A DNA stretch of 11,845 bases from Auxenochlorella pyrenoidosa (lineage: Eukaryota > Chlorophyta > Trebouxiophyceae > Chlorellales > Chlorellaceae), in the NCBI GenBank assembly GCA_001430745.1, contig KQ481983.1, forward strand, positions 2,033,472-2,045,316, written 5' to 3'. Shown piece by piece: positions 1-7,762 of the stretch. Every line of letters begins with the position of its first letter. The stretch's first letter is position 1. The position numbers and the translations under genes are program-made. The notes beneath the pieces are model-generated. The model ran no database searches, had not been told where the DNA came from, and worked only from the letters and a program-made list of their open reading frames with translations.

Positions 1-3000
1 GCGCCCCCGGCTGCCGCGCTGTCGGCCTGCCCTGCCGGCCCGGTGACGGTGGGCGAGTAGGGCCCGTCGGCCAGGCTGCTTGCCAGCTTGTAGGCGGTCA
101 CCTGGCAGCTCTGCCCGCCCACGTACAGCACGTCGCCCGCCGCTGCAATGGCCTTGACGCTACCCCGCAGGTCGGCCACTTGCAGCGCCGCCAGGCAGGG
201 GAAGCCCTCGCTGAGGGACCAGACCCGCACAAACTTGGCCCCGGCTGCGGGCGGGCGGCACGGCAGGGTGGAGCAGGGCGCAGCCTTCAGAGGCAGCGAC
301 GGAGGGTGTGCACCCCGGCGGGCCTCGCACACATGCCCGACCAAGATAAGGCTCTGACCTCGACTGCAAACCAAACGATGTGCCGCACGGCCAGCCAGCA
401 GCCGCCTGCTGCTGGCTTCCTGCTGCGCGGTGCCGGCGGGCGCATCACCTGAGAGCAGGCGGCCGCCCACAATCTCCAGCTTGCGGATGGGCCCGCGGTG
501 GCCTTCCAGGGTGGCGATGCAGCGCGAGGCGGCCAGGGACCACACCTGCGGGTGCCGGCGCCGGGCAGGCCCAGGCCGCGTGTGAGGCCGAAGAGCAGAC
601 TGGGGCAAGTCGAGGTGAGCAGTTGCAGGCGGCAGCAGCCTGGTGAGACCAGGGCAGGCCGGCAGGCAGCCAGCGGGGCGCAGCCTGCCATGAGGGCCCA
701 CCGGGCGCACGCCCACCTTGATGTCAGCGTCGGTGCCTCCCGAGAAGAGCAGCCCGTTGGCGCAGGCCAGGCTCATCACCGCGCCGCTGTGCCCCGTCAG
801 CCGGTCATCCTCGCCCACCGAGGCCACAGCAGCGCCCCGCGCGCCGCCGCCGCCCAGGCGGCCGCCCCTGCTGCCTCCATCCAGCTTCATCGGGCTGCAG
901 GGTATGCCCCCGGGCGCGACTGCCCCGCTGTCTGTGCTGTCGGCAGGGCCGTCGCCCAGCCCTGTGTGCTGGCTGTCTGGGCGCGGCAGGCTGGGCACGC
1001 TGACGCTGCGCGCCAGCTGGAGCTGCCCCTCGTGGTGCTGGTGGTGGCAGTGGCGGTGCTGCTGCGGGCCGCCCGCCGGCCCTGCGGCTTCGCCCCCAAA
1101 GCCCACGGTGTGGCTGACGGCCTCCAGGCAGCGCGCCACCTCCTCCTGCCTGCACGGGGGGGCCGGGGCCGGCGGGGGCGGTGCGGGCACCGTGAGGGCA
1201 GGATGGCCGCGCCCTTGCTGGCTGGGCACACAACGCGGTGCTCTTGTGTGTGCCTGCACGCCACCCTGCAGCCAGCCAGCCCGCGGGCGCCCACCTGGCG
1301 GGGGGGCCCGCGAGGGGGGACAGCAGGATGTTGAGGATGCCGCCCTTCTCCCGGCACACCACCACCGCGGTGTTGGCGGGCACCTCCACCTGCGGCAGGA
1401 GGGGGCGAGGGCGCCGCGTTGGGTGGGCCGGGCAGCGAGGAGCTGGGGCGCCATCGGGAGGAGCGGGCCAGGCGCCATGTAGGCGCGCCCAGCAAGTGTG
1501 GGTAACAGGGTGTGGCGCGCGAGGGGTTGCTGCGCCCCACGCCAGCTACCCGCCAGCTCGGCCCACCCAGTCGTTGGCGGCCGAGGTGACTGGCTCCGAG
1601 GCGATGAGGCAGACGCGCGACCCCTTGTCAGAGTAGGCCAGGTGGTAGTCGCTCTCCTCTGCGGGCGCAGCGGGCGCAGCGGGCGCACGCCAGCGTCAGA
1701 AACGCGGGGGTGCAGCACGACTGCAGGGTCGGCTGAGAGCTGCTGGCCTGCAGCGAGCTGCCACCGCCGCTTGGGGGTGGCCAGGTTGCAAGCAGGCAGC
1801 AACAGGAGCACGGGAGACCTGCCGAAGTACAGCTGCGCGAGGCTGGAAGCTGCCAGCCCCCCCCCCCTTCCCAGCTCTGCGCCGCCACTCACCAGTGACG
1901 GGGCGAGAGCGCGCCCCCGCCACCCCCTCCATGCTCTCCTGCCCGTGCAGCGCCCTGGCCGCCTCGCTGTACTTGCGGCTGACCTCGCCGGCCAGCTGCT
2001 CGCGCTCGTAGGCAGAGCCCTGCAGGGAGGGCAGGGCGGGGGCATGGGGGAGGGACGTACGGGGCGGCTCGCTTTTAAGCTGGCTTTAATTGTGGTCACT
2101 GCCTCTGGCGGTGCAAGAAGCAACTGCAGCCCGCGCGCAGGCTCTCGTCCTCTTCTCCAGCCCCCCCTCCCAGCCCCCCCCCACCCCGCCCACCTCTGCA
2201 TAGTAGAGCGAGGCGGGCGCCTCGTCGGCGTTGCTGACGTAGCGCGTGGCGATGAGGGTGCGCCCGTCGGAGACCACAAAGTTGAGCAGCGACACGTCGG
2301 AGCGGGCCACCCCGGCCTCGCCCTGGATCCTGCACCCACGCCGGGGGGCCACCGCACGCCGGCACCCGGTGAGCCGACCACGCCCTGGGCAGCTCGCTGG
2401 TAGGGCTTCCATTCCAGGCAGCGCTACTGTATGCAACCGCCCTGCTGCCTCACGCTGCCTCCCTGTGCCCCCGCCCTCACCGGCCGATGGTGGCGATGGT
2501 CTTCTGCACCGCCTGGAGCAGCACGTCTGGCGGGTGCTGGGCATGCAGGTCGGGCAGGTGGTTCAGGAACAGCGCAAAGCTGCGACAAGGGCAGCGGGAG
2601 GTGGGGACAGGTGCAGTTGAGGAGCGCCTGACAACCAGCGGCGGCCTGCTGTGCATCGCAGCCTGCGCAGCGCACAATCCACAACGCCACCCTGCTTACT
2701 AGGTGCGTCCCCCCTTGCAAAAACAACCAAGAGGCCAGCTGACAAGGGGGCCGCAGGGTGGTACTTGCACACCGACCCCCGCAACCCCCACACCTGACGG
2801 CAGAGTCGGAGTGGAAGGACTGCACCGCGTTGTAGGCCGCGTCGCTCAGCTCTGCCAGCAGGCGGCGCCGGATCTGCATGAACCCAGCCACCACGCCGTT
2901 GTGCATGAACAGGTAGCGTCCCCACTGGAAGGGGTGGCCTGCGCGGGGGGCGCCCAGGCGTGGGGGAAAGGAGGCTCAGGCGGGAGGGGCTGGAAGGTGG

Positions 3001-4039
3001 CAAGACAAGTGTGCCCAGACCGTGACAGCGGCTTGCATTCAATGCAGCGCTGCATGGCAGCAGGGTCGGGTGGCATGCTAGGGCACAGCCGTCTGCAGCT
3101 GGGCTCCCCCCTTGGACTGTCGCTCACAGTTCTGCTCCGAGACGGGCATGCCCGGGTAGGCGGCGCGCACGTGCGCAAAGATGACCCCGCTCTCCAGCTT
3201 GGTGGCCAGCCGGTTCAGGTTCTCGTTGTTCCACGCGGGGGTGATGCCGGTGAACACCTGCAGGGCCGGCCGCCACAGGAGGGGGAGGGGCACGCGCCCG
3301 GGCCGCGCTCGTGAGGGCAGGGCCGGGCAGGCAGCCGGGTGGCGTAATTCATACGGGGTGTCTGGCGGCTGCGCACCCAGTGGTGTTGTCCAGCAGTGCT
3401 TGCTGTCAGCCATGCCGCCGCCCCCCTCCCAGCCAAAAGCGCAGCAGTGGCAGGCTTACGCAGGGCGTGGGGTCAACGACAGCCTTGCAGGCCGAGGCTG
3501 GGGGGAACCAGCCGATGCCAAACCCGTCGCCGTTGAGGTTGCCATACCTGCACACAGGCAGACCAGGCCAGCACGGCTGGGCGGGGCAGGCCAAGACCGC
3601 GCACGCTGCTACAAGCAGCCGTACTGTCCACGCTGTGTTTCAGGCATGCGGCACCGGCACCTGCCGGGGCGCGGCAGCGCGTCCCGGCTGCAGCGCACGC
3701 ACCCCAGGTGGAAGGGCAGCGACGAGTCGTTGCGGCGCTCGCGCGCGTCGTAGCTCTGCTTGATGATGGAGCGGGAGGGGCGCACCACCACGTCTGCCAC
3801 GGTGACGGTGGGCCCCAGGTAGGCCATCAGCCTGCCGGCGGGGGGCCAGCAGTGGGTGGGGTGGAGACGGTCCGCGGCAGCGGCCTGCGGCATCGTGGCC
3901 GCTCGGCGCCCTACAACTGCAGGCGACAAGCTGGCCCAGGGCCAGCCGGCGACGCAGCCATCCATTGTCCTAACGACTTGCAGTGCAAGAGTACGCACAG
4001 CAAGCTTGTCAGCCTGCAGTCCAGGCCTTACCGGCACAT
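1..4039 (-). CDS. DUG3: Dug3-type class II glutamine amidotransferase fused to Dug2-like WD40 repeats (3' end outside window)
   Basis: Coding exons, 5' to 3': 4039-4032, 3831-3703, 3547-3460, 3257-3128, 2938-2794, 2579-2481, 2329-2194, 2019-1893, 1658-1567, 1389-1295, 1149-717, 545-449, 244-1. All introns are GT-AG and every junction keeps frame, giving about 607 residues before the window edge. The protein starts Met-Cys-Arg; in this family Met is removed and Cys2 becomes the N-terminal nucleophile. Family motifs follow: NGDGFGIGW (51-59), ITPAWNN (80-86), FAHVRAA (102-108), NCHPF (118-122), MHNG (130-133), LIASEP before about 310. The amidotransferase part ends near 349. A low-complexity linker (about 350-457) leads to WD40 repeats: LTGHSGAV...LFSGGTDADIKVWSL (to 498), LEGHRGPI...VRVWSL (to 537) and a third, degenerate repeat. 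In yeast, cytosolic Dug2-Dug3 cleaves the gamma-glutamyl bond of glutathione. Assignment to Dug3 is firm; substrate and the missing C-terminal M20-like domain are inference. The start has a GCCACC context before ATG. Confidence 0.87.
1023..1064 (-). other. His-rich linker segment between amidotransferase and WD40 parts
   Basis: Within exon 11 of the amidotransferase-WD40 gene, residues about 379-389 read QQHRHCHHQHH, flanked by Gly/Ala/Pro-rich sequence. It sits in the presumed flexible linker between the two folded parts. It could bind metal or be simple low-complexity drift; nothing in the sequence decides between these. Confidence 0.6.
1661..1687. repeat. Three exact tandem copies of a 9-bp unit
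   Basis: The unit gcgggcgca occurs at 1661-1669, 1670-1678 and 1679-1687. It lies in intron 8 of the minus-strand gene, immediately upstream (in sense) of the exon 9 acceptor. It looks like a short GC-rich slippage repeat. Confidence 0.85.
4032..4039 (-). other. 8-nt first coding exon carrying the catalytic Cys codon
   Basis: On the minus strand the start codon (4039-4037) is preceded by GCCACC and followed by TGC (Cys2) and CG, then a consensus donor GTAAGG at 4031. The next exon begins with G at 3831 after a CAG acceptor, completing CGG (Arg3) and continuing LMAYLGP. Family members begin MCR, so this split is required: without this micro-exon the downstream exon would lack the essential cysteine. 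The transcript exon would be longer because it includes the 5' UTR. Confidence 0.85.
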
Positions 4040-4481
4040 GGTGGCAGCAGGGCGGCGGCAGTGCAGCCCGTGCTAGCTATGCGCCTGCCCGGCGGCAGTA
4101 ACGGCGCAGCAGCGGCGCCGCCGCTTAGCGCTGCACGACACTGCACCGGGCCTGCAATCAAGGTAGAGGGCTGTTGCCGCTCCGGCGGTCCAGCTGGGCG
4201 CAAACCCTCGCAGTCGTGTCAAACGAGGGTGCGAAGCAGGCCGTATGCGATTTACAACACGGTGCAATGTATCGTTATGTGTGAAGGAGCCCAGTTGACG
4301 CCCCCTGCATCACCCCTCAACTCCTTGCCAGCAGGGCACTGCAGCATGCTGTCTCAACAAAAGATCCTCTTTTGCTGAGTGCAACATCCAGTAGCATCCG
4401 ACCATTGAACTTCAAACAGTTGCAGCTGCCGAGCCGGCCCACAGCGTTCGTCAGGGTTGTGGCCTGCTCGCAAGGGGCTCA
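4040..4481. promoter_or_regulatory. Divergent intergenic region, presumed bidirectional promoter with both 5' UTRs
   Basis: These 442 bp separate the start codons of the minus-strand amidotransferase-WD40 gene (4039) and the plus-strand HAD gene (4482). No coding pattern was seen. The left part is GC-rich; from about 4200 to 4440 it is less GC-rich than the genes, with AT-leaning patches near 4245-4285 and 4356-4410. It contains a 10-bp palindrome CAGCATGCTG (4342-4351) and an inverted repeat CAAAAGA-TCC-TCTTTTG (4358-4374). No convincing TATA box is seen, and the transcription starts cannot be placed from sequence alone. Confidence 0.6.
4358..4374. repeat. Small inverted repeat in the divergent promoter
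   Basis: Seven-base arms CAAAAGA and TCTTTTG flank a 3-base spacer TCC, in an otherwise GC-rich region and about 110 bp upstream of the HAD gene start codon. It could be a dimeric transcription-factor site or chance. Confidence 0.45.
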
Positions 4482-6407
4482 ATGGCGGCCCTGTGCGCCC
4501 CTGTTAGGCAGACAGTGGGCCTTGCAGGAGCGATGAAAGCGCCAGGCCTTGCTCCGCGGCAGCTGCAGGCGGCAGCGCAGCGCTGGAGCGCCCTGGCGGC
4601 AAGCGCAGCGCCAGACGTCTGGGCGCTCGACTTTGATGGCGTGGCCTGCGACTCAGTGGGCGAGTCCTCGCTCAGCGCCTTCAAGGTATGTGTTTGGGTT
4701 TGCTGGATTGGCCAAACCCGTGCACCGACAGCCTTGGGGCAAGAGCCGGTCTGTCAGCCCCGAGTGCTGGGATTCACCGCCCCTCGCCGCAGGCGGCTGC
4801 CAAGCTGTGGCCCGAGGTGTTTGCCACGCCGGAGGCAGACGCGCGCAAGGAGGAGCTGGTGGAGAAGATGCGGGTCGTGCGTCCAGTGGTGGAGACCGGG
4901 TGAGCTTGCTGGCCTCGGCGCTGCCTGCTGTTGTAGCACCGGGCCTGCAGCGCTCAATAAGCCCTAAGCGGCGCCCTGCCGGGCGCATGGCATGGTGCAG
5001 CCATTCATTCATGCTAAGGCAGAGCCTGCCCACTCTGGCGGCGTATCGTAAGCCCTGCCAGCGATGCCGCCCCGCCCTGCCTGCAGGTATGAAAACATTG
5101 TGCAGATCCGCTGCCTGCTGGAGGGGGTGGAGCCGGAGGACATGCTGCAGAGCTGGCACGCGATGCTGCCAGAGTACATGCAGCGATGGGGCCTGGATCG
5201 CGCTGAGGTGGGCGGGAAAAGGGCCGGACGAGGGCAGCCGCAGGGGGGAGCCTGCCTGCGCAGGCTGCTGCCCACTGTTTTGCCCGGCGCTGCACCTGGC
5301 TTGACCCCAGCCCTCGCCCCAGCCCCTGCCCCTCCGCTGCTGCCTGCCCTGTGTCGCAGCTGGTGGACCTGTTTGGCAGCACCCGCGACGAGTGGATGGC
5401 CGCAGACCTGGAGGGCTGGCTGGCGCCAAACCGCATCTACCCGGGCGTGGCCGAGGCCATGCGGGTGCTCATGCAGGCGCACGAGGTGTACATCGTCACC
5501 ACCAAGCAGGTGGGGGGGTGGGGGGGCGGCGCCGGCGGGCAGCGTGGCCAGCGCTGCATGGGGAGGCCCCGACAACCGCAGAGCCTCGCATCATACAGCA
5601 TGCTTGCCTCAATGCGCCCGCCCTGCCCCCGCCTTGCCTCGGCCTGCGCCTCCTTTGTGCTGGGCTGCAAGCTCAAGCTGGCCATGATTGGCCAGCAGGT
5701 GACAACCAGGCTGGGGCGTGCCCCCTGGCGCCCACGCAGGCGCGCTTCACGGAGGCCATCCTGCGGCAGATGGCGGGCATCGCCTTCCCCATGGACCGCA
5801 TCTTCTCGCAGACTGTGTCGGGGCGGCCCAAGAGCGAGGTGCTGGCGGACCTGGCGGCGCGGCACCCGCAGGCGGGGGGCTACCACTTTGTGGAGGACAA
5901 GTTCAGCACCCTGGACAAGGTGGGGAGGGGCGTGCGCAGCTCGGGGAGGGGGTTAGCGGGGGGGGGGGGGGGGGGCCTGGGCATCCGGCGGTGCTGCAGG
6001 TGCATGCAGTGCGCTCAGCTCCAAGCAATGCAAGTGCACGCAGAGGTTGACGGGCTGCATGATACTTTTCACTAAGAGAAGTGCCTGCTGTGGCTGGCAG
6101 CCTGAGAGTATGCATGCCTGCCGCTGGCCCGCATGCTGCCATGCAGGCACAAGTGCTGCCAGCCACCCTGGGCAGTCCCGTACTGAAAGCACCGCTGCTC
6201 CCACCCGCCCCGCTTCGCGTACAGGTGGCAGCGATGCAGGAGCTGGACCACTGGCGGCTCTACCTTGTCGACTGGGGATACAACACAGCGCCCGAGCGGG
6301 CTGTGGCAGAGGCAAACCAGCGGATCGAGGTCGTCGACATTGCCCGCTTCTCGCAGCTGGCGGGCTTGCCCGCGCCAGCAGCGGCTGCGGGGTCTCAGCA
6401 GCGATGA
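4482..6407 (+). CDS. HAD-superfamily hydrolase-like protein, conserved plant/cyanobacterial family of unknown function
   Basis: Six exons: 4482-4685, 4793-4899, 5087-5207, 5360-5509, 5740-5919, 6225-6407 (TGA stop). All introns are GT-AG and in frame; the product is 314 residues. HAD motif I is WALDFDGVACDS (47-58; nucleophile Asp50, Asp52). Motif II is IVTTK (189-193). The motif III lysine is probably Lys225 in GRPKSEV. Motif IV is HFVEDKFSTLD (243-253; Glu246, Asp247, Asp253). Conserved stretches MRVVRPVVETGYENI and LYLVDWGYNT match, as I remember them, a plant/cyanobacterial HAD-like family with no known substrate. The first roughly 43 residues are Ala/Arg/Gln-rich and poor in acidic residues, which fits a plastid or mitochondrial transit peptide. 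A second in-frame ATG at 4533 (Met18) is an alternative start. The gene is divergent from the amidotransferase gene. Catalytic residues look intact, so an active phosphatase or phosphotransferase is plausible; the substrate is unknown. Confidence 0.88.
5920..6224 (+). other. Last intron of the HAD gene, with an 18-nt G homopolymer
   Basis: This 305-bp GT-AG intron lies between the motif-IV exon and the last exon. Near its 5' end is an uninterrupted run of 18 G (5958-5975), a likely assembly and replication slippage site, preceded by other G runs. The rest is unremarkable; no open frame with coding character was seen. Confidence 0.8.
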
Positions 6408-6438
6408 GCGCGGCCTGGGCTGGCAAGGCGGCAGTTGT

Positions 6439-6452
6439 GCCTTATGTAAGGC
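6439..6452 (+). terminator. Polyadenylation signal TGTAA within a small inverted repeat
   Basis: TGTAA, the canonical poly(A) signal of chlorophyte green algae, occurs at 6445-6449, 38 bp after the HAD gene stop codon. It is embedded in GCCTTA-TG-TAAGGC (6439-6452). The distance is short but plausible for this lineage. The cleavage site would lie a little downstream. Confidence 0.6.
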
Positions 6453-6787
6453 AGGCATATCCGCGGTCCTGGCGCAGGTTAAGTGTACTGGCAGTGCTCA
6501 GCGCTGGTGGAAGTCCGTCTGCGCCAGCCGCGCAAGCAGCCGGGGCTGCTGTGGGGACAGACAAACGGCTGGGAGGGTTGGGGGCGCAGAGGGAGGCTTG
6601 GGGGGGAGGCCACACCCAGCCTGCGTGCCCCAGGGAGACAGAAAGGCAGTGTACTTCAAACCAGGGCGGCAGCTGTCTGCTACAAACCCTGGCTGCTGTG
6701 CCCGCTGCCGCTGCCGTCTTGGCTGATTGGCAAGTAATTTCACGCTAACAGGGCTCCATCTCCGCGCCTCCGCCGCCCATCTAGCAG

Positions 6788-6798
6788 TAAAATTTAAT
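6788..6798 (+). promoter_or_regulatory. AT-rich TATA-like element
   Basis: TAAAATTTAAT is the most AT-rich stretch of the intergenic region and stands out against the GC-rich surroundings. If it positions transcription about 30 bp downstream, initiation would fall near 6825, just before the candidate 5'-UTR donor at 6857. This is inference from composition and spacing only. Confidence 0.35.
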
Positions 6799-6856
6799 CG
6801 TCCGGCTGCCAGCGCGTGGGCGTTTGGCGAGCAGCGGTGCAGTTCAAGTCTTCCAA

Positions 6857-7172
6857 GTGAGTGCCGCTCACATCCCCTCTGGTGGGCTCTTTCGAACGTC
6901 CAGATCTGTTACTGCTGGAGCATAGTGCCTGCTACAGCTTTGAGGCCGCACTCCTGCCGGCATGTTTCCGCGCTGCTTGCTGCGCTCAGTAAGCCCCGTC
7001 CCTGCCACAAGAACTTGCCGATGGTGCTGTGGTCTGGTTTTGCAGCCGCAGCCAGCGTCGATCACCACTGCGAGCTGCTCACGGAGCTAGCTCTTTTTTC
7101 GCCACCTGCTGGCAGCTGGGGGAGGCCTAGGTATTGAATGCCTGCTTTGATGCTGCGCTGCCACCCCCGCAG
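6857..7172 (+). other. Possible 5'-UTR intron of the DDT-PHD gene
   Basis: A strong donor (AA|GTGAGT, GT at 6857-6858) is followed by an acceptor with a C-rich tract (CCCCCGCAG, ending at 7172), 44 bp before the ATG at 7216. The 316-bp length matches the longer introns here. No protein evidence can test it because it is upstream of the start codon. Confidence 0.35.
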
Positions 7173-7215
7173 GCACGCCTAATGGGCCTGTGAGCGTCCC
7201 TGCACAGTCTACAGT

Positions 7216-7762
7216 ATGGCAGGCCAGGACGGCAGACGGCGGTCTGGGCGGCAGCAGACGGAGGAGCCTGCTGCCAGCCAAGACGAGCCTGGCAGCGCAG
7301 AGCGCCGCCCGCCGCGCCGCTCAGGCCGCACCGCCAGCGCCACCCCCGCCCCTGAGGGCGGAGGCGGCAAGAAGAAGGCTGGTGGCGGGCGGTCTGGCGC
7401 CAAGTCGGCGCCGCCAAAAGCTGGCAGCGGCAAGCGCTCTCGCTCCCCCAGCCCCGCCCCGCCGGCATCCAAAAAGGCGGCACCAGCAAAGGGCAAAGGC
7501 AAGGCAGCTGATGAGGAGCCGGTGGCAGGCCGGGCCGGCAAGCCGCCGTCTGGCAGGGGCAAGCAGGTGGCGGCTGCTTCCGGCAGCAAAGGCAAGCCGG
7601 CGCAGCCAGCCAACAAGGGCAAGGCAGCTGCCAGCGGCGGCAAGGGCAAAGCTGCCGCTGCTAAAGGCAAGGCTGCGGGCAGCGGCAAGGCCAAGTCGGG
7701 GCCGCAAAAGTCTGGAGGTCGGGGCCGGCGCGGCGCGTCTGCTAAGGGTGCCGAGGAGCCAG
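7216..7762 (+). other. Basic, histone-H1-like disordered N-terminal arm
   Basis: Exon 1 of the DDT-PHD gene encodes 182 residues that are almost wholly Lys, Arg, Gly, Ala, Pro and Ser. KGKA-type units recur (for example KGKAAASGGKGKAAAAKGKA) and RGRR-type basic clusters lie near the end. The composition resembles histone H1 tails and suggests non-specific DNA or nucleosome binding. No folded domain is visible. Confidence 0.7.

Larger units (their letters stand above)
6408..7215 (+). promoter_or_regulatory. Intergenic region: 3' UTR of the HAD gene, then promoter and 5' UTR of the DDT-PHD gene
   Basis: This is 808 bp between the HAD gene stop and the DDT-PHD gene start codon. The first part is GC-rich 3' flank with the TGTAA signal. 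Composition drops around 6730-6860, with TAAAATTTAAT at 6788-6798 as the best TATA-like candidate. From about 6857 to 7172 there is a possible 5'-UTR intron. I found no tRNA-like cloverleaf, no transposon ends and no convincing extra gene. Confidence 0.55.

Noticed and set aside
1150..1294. Boundary between two separate genes (amidotransferase and WD40 protein)
   Set aside because: The intron 1150-1294 has a good donor and acceptor and matching phases, there is no stop or poly(A) signal at the junction, and the WD40 part has no start codon with good context. A single gene fits better.
498..1334. Long plus-strand open frame opposite the amidotransferase-WD40 gene
   Set aside because: It is Ala/Arg/Gly/Pro-rich with no domain, and it crosses well-supported minus-strand exons and introns. 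Such frames are expected in GC-rich DNA, where stop codons are rare.
4040..4481. tRNA or small RNA gene in the divergent intergenic region
   Set aside because: No cloverleaf, TTC-box or A-box pattern was found; the small palindromes are too short to support an RNA gene.
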